A stretch of DNA of 64,000 nt from Balaenoptera acutorostrata (taxonomy: Eukaryota > Chordata > Mammalia > Artiodactyla > Balaenopteridae): positions 52,242,374 through 52,306,373 of the forward strand of contig NC_080082.1 in NCBI RefSeq assembly GCF_949987535.1. The letters are read 5' to 3'. Of the stretch, positions 34,250 through 45,600 are shown in pieces; position 1 is the stretch's first letter, and each line of letters opens with the position of its first letter. Below the pieces are notes generated by a model, which saw nothing but the letters and a program-made list of their open reading frames with translations, made no database searches and was not told the DNA's origin. A program made the translations under genes and the position numbers.

Positions 34250-34660
34250 TCTTTGACAAGGATTCCCTGGCTCTGTTTAATCAAGATTGTCAAATATTGA
34301 TTTAATCTCTAGACCCAACAGATGTGATCTTAGCAGGTTTCAGTGGCAATTAGCTGGGATTAGTTAGCAAGTCAGGCTCCAAGCTGACAAGACAACCATC
34401 TTCTAAAGGAAGTTTGTCCTGGCCACAGGAGTGAGCCCTGCGGGGGAACGTACTGAATATTTAACCACCGGTCCGACCTGGGCACCAGCTGCCACGAGAG
34501 CCGCCTCAGAAGCGGGGTCCTGGAAGCCTCTGTGGGCCCAGCGTTGCCCCACACAGTGATAGCGGGAACACTCGGGGTTCGAGGCAGCAGCCGTAGACCG
34601 AAAAGCCTCAATATCAAAATAAACGGCACGGCCATACCAGTGCGTGTGGCTTGACATTGG
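34250..34660. other. unique block, candidate conserved regulatory sequence
   Basis: No repeat is recognised. 34260-34375 is AT-rich with several homeobox-like TAAT/ATTA and 'gattaa' words. 34430-34640 is richer in CG than its surroundings. This is an inference from texture only; no alignment was possible. Confidence 0.3.
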
Positions 34661-34868
34661 GCCTGGCTAGAGCCAGGAGATCCCTCAAGGGATGTCCAGC
34701 TCCCTGGAGCAGGGGTTGTGCCCCTGATTAAGTCTTCCCAGAAGGGGATCCCCTGACCGCAGAGGCCCGTAGCCCAGCTCTGTCACTGTATCCCCACTCC
34801 ACGAGCATGGCTGCAGCTCCTGGGTGGGCCTGGTGCACGTGCCTGTACTCCAGGAAGCATCCTTTTTT

Positions 34869-35134
34869 TTATGGCTGTGTTGGGTCTTCATTTCTGTGCG
34901 AGGGCTTTCTCTAGTTGCGGCAAGTGGGGGCCACTCTTCATCGCGGTGCACGGGCCCCTCACTATCGCAGCCTCTCTTGTTGCGGAGCACAGGCTCCAGA
35001 CGCGCAGGCTCAGTCGTTGTGGCTCACGGGCCCTGTTGCTCCGCGGCATGTGGGATCTTCCCAGACCAGGGCTCGAACCCGTGTCCCCTGCATTGGCAGG
35101 CAGATTCTCAACCACTGCGCCACCAGGGAAGCCC
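34869..35134 (-). mobile_element. CHR SINE (long form)
   Basis: 'atggctgtgttgggtcttcatttctg' through 'cgccaccagggaagccc'. A 12-bp TSD, GCATCCTTTTTT, lies at 34857-34868 and 35135-35146. Confidence 0.93.
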
Positions 35135-35146
35135 GCATCCTTTTTT

Positions 35147-35460
35147 AATTTTGGATTTCAAAGTCTCATTTGAAGTGAGTGGGACTGCGCCCAGAATTGG
35201 AACAAGATGCTCAATCCACATGTGCTTCACGGGAGGTAGTGACACCCTCGCCTAACCCACCCAACCCCACAGGGACTCAGCAGCGGGTGCCTCCCCTGGC
35301 CCTGGCTCTGGGGCCACCAGGAAGGAGGGGCTTGCCCTTCCTCTTGTTCAAGGTTGGCCAGCGTGGGTTACCTGGCTCCTGAGCCCAGAGGAGCCAGGGT
35401 TCATTCCAAGGCCACCTTTGGTCCTAGTTGTTTGCTTAAGATATTACTATTATTATTATT
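35147..35460. other. unassigned sequence
   Basis: Nothing nameable; no gene. Confidence 0.4.
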
Positions 35461-35464
35461 ACAT

Positions 35465-35690
35465 AAGTGAAAATGATAATACTTATATATCACTGTGTGC
35501 CAGGGATATTCTAAGTCTCTACGTTCATTAATTCATAACATTCCTACAAGTTAAGCCCTATTATTATCTCCATTTTACAGATGGGAAAAGTGAGGTATAG
35601 GGAGGCTAAGTCACCTGCCCAAGGTCTGAGTGGCAGAGGTGGGAATTGAACCTGGGTGGTCTTTGCCTCTAACCACTGCTCTACAGCTGT
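35465..35690 (-). mobile_element. MIR SINE
   Basis: 'tatcactgtgtgccagggatattctaagtctctacg', 'attatctccattttacagatgggaaaagtgaggtat', 'gggaattgaacctgggtgg'. Confidence 0.85.
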
Positions 35691-35699
35691 CACATCAGG

Positions 35700-36275
35700 A
35701 AGCATCTTCAAGATCTGGTAATAAGTAAGAAAAGCAACTCTGGAGGTATTAACTCATTTATTTAAAAAAAAAATTCTTTTCTGTATATAAGCGTTTATTG
35801 CCGTTTAAGCATTTTGGGTAAGCACTGCTTCTGTTTCACTGAGGACACATGAACATGAGATGGGGTGCCCCTTCCTTCCCTCAGTGGGGCTGGGGGCGAG
35901 CATCTTGCTAGGCCACAGAGGAATCTCCCCTTGGAAAGACGCGTATTTTTCAGACTCCATGGCCCTAGAGGCGACGTTGAGGTGGGGACTTGTGCTCTAC
36001 CCAGGGGGTGGGGCAGCTCTTCCATTCTAACTGCATCCATCAGGGCTTTTCAGGGCGTGGCTTTCCCTCCACTCATGTTTCCCTTCACATGCTCACATTT
36101 AAAACTGAAAACTTAACCCCAGCCTGAGGCGCCCCTCCCCTGTGCAATTGTGAGCATTTCCTTATAGACTCACAGAGAAAGGTCTGGAAGAAGACATGCA
36201 AAACCTATTCACAGGGCTTCTCGCCAGGATTTGGATTCGGGGCAGAGCCTCATAGGGGTCTTGAAGAGGGCCAAA
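35700..36275. other. unassigned sequence
   Basis: Nothing nameable; open frames without domains. Confidence 0.4.
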
Positions 36276-36279
36276 CTTA

Positions 36280-37110
36280 CATACTTGTAAAAATTCATAC
36301 ACAGACATGGAGAATTTTTTTTTTTAAGTTTTCCTTTATCTCCATTCCATTTTACTCCTTAGAAGTAACCACTTTTAATGGTTTGGTGGATGTCTTCCTA
36401 GACCCTTTCATGTACATTTTATAGAATTTATGTATATACACACTCGCACTAACAAAATCTGTCCCCCTCTTATTTAAACCAAATGGGGTCATGCTACACA
36501 AACTATTCCACAACTTGCTGCTTTCCCTTCCCAAGTGGCAGCATAGAGTAAAAGAGTATAAGGTAGGAAGCTGGATAGCCTCGGTTCAGATCCCAGCGCT
36601 CCTGGATTCTAGCTGAGTGACCTTGGGCAAGTTACTCAGCCTCTCTGGACTGAGTTGCATTGGCTTTAAATGAGCATGGTCCCTCAAGTAGTCCCTCCCT
36701 CACAGGCTTGTCATGAAGATTAAATGGGTGAATGTGTGTAAGCATTTCACCTGGTGCACAGTAAGCACTCAGGAAGTATGAGCCCTGCTCATTCCCTTCA
36801 GGCCGTGTGGACGATCTGCACGCACGACACATGGCGCTACCTCACTGTTTACCACAGCTGCGGCACCTTCCCTGGAATAGAGGCACCCAGATTCACTTAA
36901 CCCATCCTCTGCTCGTGGGCATTGGGGCTGTTCCCAGCGCTTCCATGTTACAGCAGTGCGGCAGTGGGAGCACCCCTGCAGCTGAACCACCTTGAGTCTG
37001 TCTTTCAAGGTGCACTGGGGTGAGTATCTGAGGAAGAGATTCCTAGAAGGGGAATTGCTGGGTACAAATAAAACAATACGCACACCTACATTTTCAATGC
37101 ATAATCCCAG
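36280..37110. mobile_element. old L1 3' region with a MIR in its middle
   Basis: Flanks carry L1 text ('ttttatagaatttatgtatatacacac', 'gaagagattcctagaaggggaattgctgggtacaaa'). The MIR occupies 36535-36785. Confidence 0.55.
36535..36785 (+). mobile_element. MIR SINE within L1
   Basis: 'tggcagcatagagtaaaagagtataag', 'gagtgaccttgggcaagttactcagcctctctgg', 'tgcacagtaagcactcaggaa'. Confidence 0.8.
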
Positions 37111-37489
37111 TTCATTCTTCCTATTTCCCCAAGGGGGAAAAACCGATACCGATTTAGCTCTGACTTGTGTGGGACCCTCACCTGTTTTGAGCGTAATAGC
37201 TGTACATGGCTACTCTTCCCCTGTGGGGACTGCCCTTGACTCCTAGGTAGGAATGTGGAGCTCTCCTGGATGCCTGGGAAAGTTTAAATTAGAAACACCC
37301 ATCTGCTGGGCTCTGACATTAAATATGAAAGTGCAGGTTCTCACAGCATGATACTTTGATATAATAAGAAAAATATTTTGGTCTTCATTCAGGTTCCTGG
37401 CACAAGAGCTTCTAAAACCCTTGGAATTTCCTGAGAGATATGGGTGATACTGTCTTTTGTTATTCAAAATAAGCTCTTTTGAACCGTAC

Positions 37490-38190
37490 CTGAGTTTATG
37501 CTAAAGAGGTGACTCTTGGTGGACCCCTAAATATCTTCAGGATGGGGCTGGTTGCCAGAGGAACCAACCACGTGATTAGAGGCTTGGGACTTTCAGCTCC
37601 ACCCCCCTGACCTTTGGGAAGGGAGAGGGACTGCAGATTAAATCACCAATAGCCAGTGATTTAATCCATCAGGCCTTCGTAACAGAACCTCCATGGAGCC
37701 CTAAACAACACGGTTCAGAGAGCTTCTCAGTTGGTGAACGCATGCACATGCTGGGAGGGCGGCACACCCCAAACTCCACAGGAACAGAAGCTTCTGCACT
37801 CAGGACCCTTCTAGACCTCATCCTGTGTATCTCTTCATCTGACTGTTCATCTGTATCCTTTATAATAAACCAGGAGTAGTAAGTAGTGTTTCCTGAGTTA
37901 TGTGAGCTGTTATAGCTAATTATTGAACTTGAGGAGGGGGTCGTGGGGACCTCTGATTTGCAGCCAAGTCGGACAGAAGTGTGGGTAACCTAGACCCCCA
38001 CTGCTTGCAGTTGGGGTCTGAAGTGGGGACAGTCTTAGGGGACTGAGCCCTTCACCTATGGGGTTTGTGCTCACTCTGGGTAGTTAGTGTCAGGATTGAG
38101 TTAAACTGTGGGACACCCAGCCCTAAGAGAATTGCTTGGTATGGAAAACCCACACATTTGGTGTCAGAATTGTTGAGCATACAAAACAGA
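37490..38190 (+). mobile_element. old solo LTR of an endogenous retrovirus-like element
   Basis: The polyadenylation region 'atcctttataataaacc' is followed by 'gaacttgaggagggggtcgtggggacc', 'ggtctgaagtggggacagtctt' and 'ggactgagcccttcacctatgggg'. This LTR text is common in mammals. No gag, pol or env reading frame is nearby. The exact family is not assigned. Confidence 0.65.
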
Positions 38191-38514
38191 TCACAGTAGT
38201 ATATGGCCATGGTCAAGGCCCTGCTCATTGTTCTTTGGGCTGATGGAGCAGAGTCTCTGCCATGATACTTCCTAATGAGATTTCTGAGATTTCCATCCAT
38301 CTTGTTTCCTGGGGGAGCTCTAAAGTGGTCCTGTGTATGCTCAGATTTCCAATAAAGTGGGGAAAGATATAGTGGGGAGAAAACAGATTCTTAATCTGAA
38401 ATCTGCTGAGGTGTTGCTGACATTCCAGAGCTTTGTCCTTATGAATTGATTTCAAAGATCCTTGCGTCATTCATGTATTCACACAACACACCCATTGGAC
38501 CTGCTGTATCTTTC
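38191..38514. other. unassigned sequence
   Basis: Nothing nameable. Confidence 0.4.
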
Positions 38515-38720
38515 ATTTAGAGCAGAGGTGTGGGAGCCAGACTGTCGAGGTTTGAATCCCAGCTCTGTGACTTGGCCGTGTTACCCTTGCCTCATCTGTA
38601 ACACGGGCATGCTAGGGTCCCTACCTGATAGGGTTATTATAACACACAAGTTAATACACCCCACGAGGGTAGCCCCGCACCTGGCCCATCAGGAGAGCTC
38701 ATAAGTATTCGCCTTATTGT
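38515..38720 (+). mobile_element. MIR SINE
   Basis: 'agcagaggtgtgggagccagactgtcgaggtttgaatcccagctctgtgac' and later 'agggtccctacctgatagggttattat'. Confidence 0.75.
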
Positions 38721-39275
38721 TATAAACATCACCACCATATCATTCCTCCCCTCTACCCGACCCATGTGGCCAGAACACAAACGTTAGACCCCAGTCCACC
38801 ACAAACTTGGAGCTGTTCAAGGTCTAAGGAGAACAAAAGATACTCAGAGGCTTAAAAATCCTGTGGGCTAACTCTTGTAGTCGAGAGTGTGTGCAGCCCA
38901 GAGCCCTGGGAGCTCAGGGAGGGGAGGACAAAGGTGATTCTGCCTGGGGTGTGGAGGGGCTGGCCAGCAGCATGGGGGGCGAGGGGCGTGGACAAGGCTC
39001 CCTGGAGCGGCAGGCCCCGGAAATACCTCCTGCAGTGGTCACGGTGCCCTTCAGACTGGTAATTGTCACCAAAGGTGACCCTCTCGGCAGCATCCAGCCT
39101 GTGAACCACCTGGTCCTCCCCAGACCACACCCCCCTCCAGGGCCTCTCGCACACCTGCCCTCCTGCCCCTCTGCCTGGGCCCGCTGTGGCCAGTGTGCTC
39201 ACTCCCTCTGACTTCTGCAGCCTCTCGAGGCTTGGTGTCAGACCCTCCTCTCTTTGCTCTCTGCATTTCTTCCTC
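38721..39275. other. unassigned sequence
   Basis: No gene or repeat named. 38890-39180 is GC-rich with open frames on both strands but no domain. Confidence 0.4.
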
Positions 39276-39279
39276 TCTC

Positions 39280-39440
39280 CTCAGCCCTGGCTGCATATTG
39301 GAATCAGCTGCAGAGCTTTTAAAAGACACTCAGGCCTGGGCCCCACCCCAAACCAGCTGATTCAGACTCTCTGCGGGTGGGGTGTGAACACCTGTATTTT
39401 TACTAAGCTCCCCGGTGCCTCTAATGGACAGCTGGGGGAG
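39280..39440. mobile_element. MER5-type hAT DNA element remnant
   Basis: 'ccctggctgcatattggaatcagctgc', 'ggcctgggccccacccc' and the end 'aagctccccggtg'. Confidence 0.72.
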
Positions 39441-39599
39441 AGAGCCATCGCCTCAGACAACCCCAGAGAGCCTTGTATATGGGCCGCTCCCAGCTTTCCT
39501 GCCCCGGCACGTCAGCCTCGCTCATCAGCACACCTGGGGCACGGCAGGCGCCCTCTCCTGATGCAGACCCCAGGGCAGAGGGCACCCCCTCTCTGAGCC

Positions 39600-39845
39600 A
39601 TCAGGGTGGGACCTCCTCCCAACCTATCACAGCGTTACATTTTATTCCTTTATATGGCTGACTACCCTTTGAAGTTCCCTTGTTTTCTGTCTTTGTTTAC
39701 TTATTTCTCTGGCTTCCTTCTGCTGGAAGTAAGTTCTTAAGGGGTGGGGAGCGTGGTCTGTCCTGCTCAGGGCTATATCTTCAGCCCCTATAACAGCACG
39801 TAGTAGATGCTTTAAGAAATTTATTGAATAAATTAATGGATTTTA
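39600..39845 (+). mobile_element. L2 LINE 3' end
   Basis: 'ttgtttacttatttctctggcttccttctg..taagttcttaaggggtggggagcgtggtctgtc' and 'cacgtagtagatgctttaagaaatttattgaataaa'. Confidence 0.75.
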
Positions 39846-39977
39846 AGTGCTTAGTGTTTGTGGAATAAATGAGTTATACATGCCTAGTAAATGTTGAATA
39901 AGTGAATAAGTTTTTAGTGCTTTTTTTGACTGAATGAATTTTTTGGACTGAATGATTTGTAAGAACGTGGTAGGTGT

Positions 39978-40098
39978 GGGAATTCCCTGGCGGTCCAGCG
40001 TTTAGGGCTCTGCACTTTCACTGCCAAGGGCCCAGGTTCCATCCCTGGTCAGGCAACTAAGATCCCACAAGCCCCGCAGTGCAGCCAAAAAAAAAAAA
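39978..40098 (+). mobile_element. CHR SINE (short form)
   Basis: 'gggaattccctggcggtccagcg' to an A-tail. TSD AAGAA(C/T)GTGGTAGGTGT, 17 bp with one change, lies at 39961-39977 and 40099-40115. Confidence 0.94.
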
Positions 40099-40169
40099 AA
40101 GAATGTGGTAGGTGTTTGTTGTATGAGTGAGTGAATGAATAAATGAGTTTTAAGGATTAACTAGTTCTT

Positions 40170-40515
40170 TTTTTTTTTTTTAATTTATTATTTTTGGCTG
40201 CATTGGGTCTTTGTTGCTGCTCACAGTCTTTCTCTAGTTGTGGCGAGCGGGGGCTACTTTGTTGCGGTGCGTGAGCTTCTTACTGCAGTGGCTTCTCTTG
40301 TTGCAGAGCACGGGCTCTAGGTGCACAGGCTTCCGTAGTTGTGGCGTGCAGGCTTCAGTAGTTGTGGCTCACAGGCTCTAGAGTGCAGGCTTACTAGTTG
40401 TAGTGCACTGGCTTAGTTGCTCCGTGGCATGTGGGTTCTTCCCGGACCAGGGCTCGAACCCGTGTCCCCTGCATTGGCAGGCAGATTCTTAACCACTGCG
40501 CCACCAGGGAAGCCC
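40170..40515 (-). mobile_element. CHR SINE (long form)
   Basis: Poly-T, 'ttggctgcattgggtctttgttgctgc' through 'gcgccaccagggaagccc'. TSD AAGGA(T/C)TAACTAGTTCTT, 18 bp with one change, lies at 40152-40169 and 40516-40533. It faces the SINE at 39978. Confidence 0.95.
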
Positions 40516-40533
40516 AAGGACTAACTAGTTCTT

Positions 40534-41000
40534 ACTGGACAAATGAATGACTTGTATGTGCCCCGAAACTGCTGAATCGCCACTGTGTCCCTGGAGGAGT
40601 CATTGTTCTCCCAGAGCCTCTGAGAGTAGCCCTCAGACTTGGTGCCACAACGCTGAGCTATCCAGAGCTCACAGGTCCCACTGAGCCCCCATCACGATGA
40701 CTGGGTCATGTTTCCATAAAGGAGAAACATCTGGAATAGATCAGGGCAGCCCTAGACACAGAGGCTATATAGGGTGGAGACCCTGGATACCTACTTAGCC
40801 CCTCTCATCCAAGGCCTGTGAAGGGGCAGCATACATACACACACACACAGACACTCTCTCTCCCCCCGACACGTTACTTTCAGCTTCTTCCCAAGGGCAG
40901 ACACACTTGGGCACCAAGCAAGCCCTACCCACCCTCAGGTCATGGACCCCAACTGAGACGGTGCTTCCTGGTGCAGAATGAAGTTGTCATTCATCCACTC
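40534..41000. other. unassigned sequence
   Basis: A short (CA) run lies at 40834-40848. Nothing else is nameable. 40990-41060 has reversed L2-like text ('ttattcagcagatatttattaatgacctactgtgtgtcagg'). Confidence 0.4.
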
Positions 41001-41139
41001 ATTTATTCAGCAGATATTTATTAATGACCTACTGTGTGTCAGGCTTGTGCCACAGGTGCAGGCAGTGACTCACATTCAGTGCCTCACAAACTTTACATAC
41101 GGCAAACAATTAATTACATGGTAAATTACTTACATATAT

Positions 41140-41461
41140 GTATATATTTTTAATATTTATTTATTTGTTTTTGGCTGCATTGGGTCTTAGTTGGGGCACG
41201 CAGGATCTTCTTTGTGGCGTGCGGGCTCTTCATTGCGGTGCGTGGGCTTCTGTCTAGTTGTGGCGGGCGGGCTCCAGAGTGTGTGGGCTCTGTAGTTGCG
41301 GCCCGCGGGCTCTTTAGTTGAGGCGCGTGGGCTCAGTAGTTGCGGCGCGTGGGCTTACTTGCCCTGTGGTATGTGGGATTTTAGCTCCCCAACCAGGGAT
41401 CGAACCCATGTCCCCTGCATTAGAAGGCGGATTCTTAACCCTGGACCACCAGGGAGGTCTC
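41140..41461 (-). mobile_element. CHR SINE (long form)
   Basis: 'ttggctgcattgggtcttagttggggc' through 'ggaccaccagggaggtct'. A perfect 13-bp TSD, TACTTACATATAT, lies at 41127-41139 and 41462-41474. Confidence 0.94.
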
Positions 41462-41534
41462 TACTTACATATATTGATGCAGGTACCACCAAAGGGAAAT
41501 GCAGAGAGCTCAGGTTGGGGGATTGAACAGGTTG

Positions 41535-42000
41535 GTGAGAAACGAAGCTTAGGTGGAGAAAGTGTCATTTGCCCTGAGTCTTGAGAAAGAATTACCTAGG
41601 TAAAGGAAGGGGAGCAGGAATGGCATGTACAGAGGTCCTGAGACAGCAGGGAAGATGGGTGTGAGGGGAACTGAAAGAGGGACATTGTGGCCTGGGTTCC
41701 AAGAGCAAGGGGAAGAGGAAAGGGAGCCTGGAGGACTGAGAGGAAGGTTTCGAATTTTATTGTGTGGAAAAGGGCCCTTAGGAGAGCAGGAACAGAAGCA
41801 GAGACACCAGTGAGGCTGTGGTGTAGTGAACCAGTGAAAGTCACAGCAGCTCAGACCAGAGGGCTGGTGGGAGAGAAAGATGGACTCGGATATGCTGTGG
41901 GGAGAGTCAACAGGACGTGGGGTGGTGAGTTGGACGAGTGGAGTGAGGGAGAGGAAGTGTGAAGTATGACATTGACGTTTCCAGTTTGAGCCCTTGTGTG
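41535..42000 (-). mobile_element. L2 LINE fragment
   Basis: 'tcttgagaaagaattacctagg', 'caggaatggcatgtacagaggtcctgagacagcaggga', 'gaggaaggtttcgaattttattgtg'. The 209-codon frame on its - strand is spurious. Confidence 0.65.
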
Positions 42001-42059
42001 GAAGTAAGTGCCTTTTGCTGAGATGCAGAGGAAGCAGATGGCCAGTTGCATTCCTGTTC

Positions 42060-42400
42060 TGACAGATATTCTGGTGTACCACCCTGTTGACATCTCTTGT
42101 CTTGATTTGGCCAATAAAATGTAGTTTGCAGAAGTGACACGTGTCATTCCTGAGCAGGAACTTTAAGGGCCATTGCATGGTTCAACCATGTCTTTTCCCT
42201 CTGAGATTGGCAGGGTCTCAGGTGAAGGGCTACTCCCTCAACTGGGAACAAAGCTGACATGAGCGGGGCCCTTGGCCAATCCATGATGGACATGCAGTAT
42301 GAACTAGAAACAAACCCTTGTTGTGTAAGCCTCTGAGCACTTGGGGTCCTTTGTTAGTGTAGCGTAGCTCAGCCCATCCTGACTATCCTGAGAAGGAGCA
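42060..42400 (+). mobile_element. MLT1-type MaLR LTR
   Basis: 'gcagaagtgacacgtgtcattcctgagcaggaactttaagggccattgcatgg' and the end 'ccttgttgtgtaagcctctgagcacttggggtcctttgttagtgtagcgtagctcagcccatcctgac' fit MLT1 LTRs. Confidence 0.72.
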
Positions 42401-42649
42401 AGTTTTGTGGTTGGGAGAGATCAAGAGGTCAGGTTGGGAATGTTCAGTTTGCAGTGCATATGAGATACAGACATGGTGGTGTCAAGTAAGCAGGTAAGTA
42501 CCTGAGTTTGGAACTCAGAAGAGCAATTGGATCTGGAGATAATTTATTGTGTGTCACCAATGAAGAAAATGAGAATCACGAGGTGCAGGAGTCTGCCTGT
42601 GATCACTGGGAGGGCTGGTGCTTGAGCTCAGGACTGCCTTACTTCAGGA

Positions 42650-42840
42650 ATGAAACAGCTGGGCCACCTCATAGTCATATGGTCTAGGACACATTACTTC
42701 CTTCCTGTTTCCTCATGTGTAAGCTGGAGATAATAATGATATCTACCCCATGGAGCTGTTGTGAGGGTTAAGAGAAATAACAAATGTCAGGTGCTTAGAC
42801 AAGGACCTGGACCATAGAAGGGTCATACGTGGTAGCTGTT
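42650..42840 (+). mobile_element. MIR SINE 3' part
   Basis: 'tttcctcatgtgtaagctggagataataatgatatctaccccatggagctgttgtgagggttaag'. Confidence 0.8.
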
Positions 42841-42869
42841 GTTATAGATGTTGTTTTGTTGTTGTTGTT

Positions 42870-43170
42870 TTGTCATGTAACTAAAATGTCCACAGGTGAG
42901 AAGTGGAATCGGGTTGGCTTCAGGTCCAGGCTTGATGTAGAGACTCAAATGATGACTACAGCCCCCAGATTGTCTGTAACTCTCAGCCCCTTTCACAGAT
43001 GGTTCTCCCCTCGTGGTCACAAGATGGCTACAGTGATTCCATCTTTCACATCCTCTCCAGCTCGGGGTAAAAGGGAAAAGCACAGTCTTCAGCCCCAGCA
43101 CTTCTAGCAAAGACATCACTAGGTCTCTGGTTTTGATTGGGTTGTGTGATTTGTTCCTGACCTTGAGAAG
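42870..43170 (+). mobile_element. copy of the unassigned 'agtaacagaaaaccc' repeat (5' part missing)
   Basis: 'ttggcttcaggtccaggcttgatgtagagactcaaatgatg' and 'cgtggtcacaagatggctacagtgattcca'. Confidence 0.5.
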
Positions 43171-43189
43171 AAGCCCTCCTCTAGCCCAT

Positions 43190-44150
43190 TGGGTGGAGGT
43201 CAGAGCGGGCAGGTTCTCAAAGGGAAATCTGGGCTGTTGTTGGAAAAAGAAGTCATGGAGGCTGGGGGAGCAAACTACAAATGTCTAACACTGGAAGGCT
43301 TGTGTTTTTCCCTTTTCCTCTGCTCTGTGAGGTTCCGGCAGATATTGTGGCCCCACAGAGCAGGGCCCTTCAGAGCCAGGACACTGGGGCCATGGTGCTT
43401 GCCTGTCTGTCTGCTGTTCTAGCCTCCAGGCTTTGGAGGCCTGATGAGGAAGCATCCTCTCAGCTCAGAGTTCCCCAGCTTCTTCACAAATGACAGTCTG
43501 GGAGCACTTACACAGATACACCATCAGTTGCCTGCTCTTCTAACAGACCCTGATGTTTTCTGGGAACCAGTGTGGCCAGCCCCAGGGATGAGTCCTCAGT
43601 GGCCCAAGGGCAATCAGGATGATCACAGACTCTGGCTTCACCAGCTTCTCTGGCAACTGGAGTGGCCATAAGGGACGACATCCTGGCCAATGAGACATAA
43701 AAGAATGTCTGTGGCGGTAGGGGCAATGTTCTGGCAATGTTCTCCTTCCTGATTAGGGTCAGATCGGTAAGAACACTCTTACATCATCCCTTTCTTTACC
43801 CCTCGCCAGTAGTTCAGTGAGAGGCATGGCTGTGGCTGCCAGCTTGTGACCACGGGGCCACAAGCCAAAGATGTAAGCCAGCAGCACACTGCGGGACCGC
43901 AGTGGGGGAGAAAGAGAAAACACCTGACGTCATTTCCCTGTACCAAGCGTGGAGCTGCCATATCTGGCCTCCTTGTTACATGAGATAATGAAATGTCTTC
44001 ATTGCCCAAGACACCACTGGATGGTATTGTTACTTGTAGCCAAATGCCTCCCACCTGACTCACCCACTGTCGCTTGCTTCTCATTGTGCCGCTGCCTTGG
44101 CCCCACTTGTTCCCCTCCACCATCCGCAGCTGCCTTCTTTGCACACGGCA
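43190..44150. other. unassigned, possibly old LTR-derived sequence
   Basis: 43500-44060 ('ctggccaatgagacataaaagaatgtctg', 'ggagctgccatatctggcctccttgttacatgagataatgaaatg') has the feel of an old MaLR/ERVL LTR, but I cannot place it. No gene. Confidence 0.3.
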
Positions 44151-44154
44151 CCGT

Positions 44155-44420
44155 GTCTTAGTCAAGGTCCTCAGATGCCAGCAGCAAAAGCCTTGCTTGA
44201 CAGTCTTGGGCAGAGGCAGATTTATCAGTGGCTTACAGAATCAACAGGAGGCCAGAGGAGCAATTGTAGAAAACAGGCAGGAGCCAAGCAACACTGGAAG
44301 AAAGGAACGCCAGGGTCCCTAGCAAGTGACATGTGGGAAAAGTCAGATCCACATCCCCCGCTACTGCAGGACACCCTCCAGCCTTTTATGCTCTGCTGAG
44401 GTCCTGTGCCCACCCCTGGC
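44155..44420 (+). mobile_element. possible copy of the unassigned 'agtaacagaaaaccc' repeat
   Basis: It opens 'gtcttagtcaaggtcctcagatgccagcagcaaaagcc'. Weak similarity. Confidence 0.3.
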
Positions 44421-44479
44421 TGTGCTTCTGTAATTGCGGGGAGGGGGAAGAACTCCTGCCAAAGGTATGCGAAGGAACG

Positions 44480-44615
44480 GTGATAATAGCAGGGACCATG
44501 AGGTAGATGGTATTATCCCCATTTTACGGATTGAAACTGAGTCACGGTTTCAGTAACCGGTCCATGGTACACCAGTATCTGAACCCAGGCCGTCTGGCTC
44601 TCATAACAAGAGGTT
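44480..44615 (-). mobile_element. MIR SINE
   Basis: 'tattatccccattttacggattgaaactgagtcacgg' and 'tctgaacccaggccgtctggctctc'. Confidence 0.78.
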
Positions 44616-45250
44616 CCCCATCAGGAAGATCAGAGTGCTTTTAGGAAGAGGGAGTTGGACAGAGACAGCTAGAAAGGGACCAGTGTGCACCGGTCCCTGA
44701 ATCCCAGAGAGGCTGTGGGTATCATACACTCAGTCTGTGAACGTCACAAGCAGACTCAGCTGCACCTGCTCGGGGAAGGGATTTGTGCAAAGAGACCAGG
44801 GCCTCAGGAACATCTGTGTGTTTTCATAGAAGGGAGCAAAGCGAATTGGGGGTTTCCGACTGAGCTGGAAACAAAATGCCATCAGCAAAGCCCATCTGTC
44901 AGAGGTTTTTGCATAAGCAAGTCAGGGTCGCATCGGGGCCACTGCGTTTCCCAACCAGCCCAAACGTGACCTCAAAGGACTAATCCTCTGAACTCTGCCA
45001 GGCTGGCCCAAGGGCACAGCTGGGCTGCCAAGCGGAGCCAACAGTGCCCTCAGCTGGTCGGGATACCCCAGCCTGGCCTGGGATCCAGGGCCCAGCAGAG
45101 TTTGGGGCTGCCCTCAGGCCCTCATCTCTGGCGAAGCTGAAGACCAGTCACCGAAAGTCACAAACCAGCAGCCCCTGCTCAAATCAGGCCCGCATACTTA
45201 CTTTGTTGGCCCTCATTGTGGTGTGTGTTGGTAATTCATCTGTTGACTAA
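44616..45250. other. unassigned sequence
   Basis: No gene or nameable repeat. Short open frames without domains. Confidence 0.4.
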
Positions 45251-45279
45251 GAATACATGTAAGTAATGCAAATGGTAGC

Positions 45280-45600
45280 CAGTGGTGTGCAATAAAAAGT
45301 AAGGCTCCTTTCTGCCCCTTCTTCCAAAACACAGATCCTGGGGATACCCAGTAGGTCACATTCTTATGGGGAGGGAGGCCAGGAATAAATCAGAGACATA
45401 AGTGAGTATAAGTACTAAAGAAAATAAATGAAGCAGGGATGGGGCTGGGAGTGGAGAGGAAAGATACCCACTTTCCCTCCCCAGGGGCAACCACCATGAG
45501 CAGTTTCTTGAAAATCCTTTTAGAGGTCATCTCTGCGTGTTAGTTTGTTGCTGTCACAGCTGTTGTTTTTGTTTCTCAGATTGGGAGATGTTGCATACAG
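45280..45600. mobile_element. old L1 3' region fragment
   Basis: 'ccactttccctccccaggggcaaccaccatgagcagtttcttg' is typical L1 text. Confidence 0.5.

Noticed and set aside
41549..42178. 209-codon open frame on the - strand
   Set aside because: It spans the reverse of an L2 fragment and the start of an MLT1 LTR. No domain or splice context supports it.
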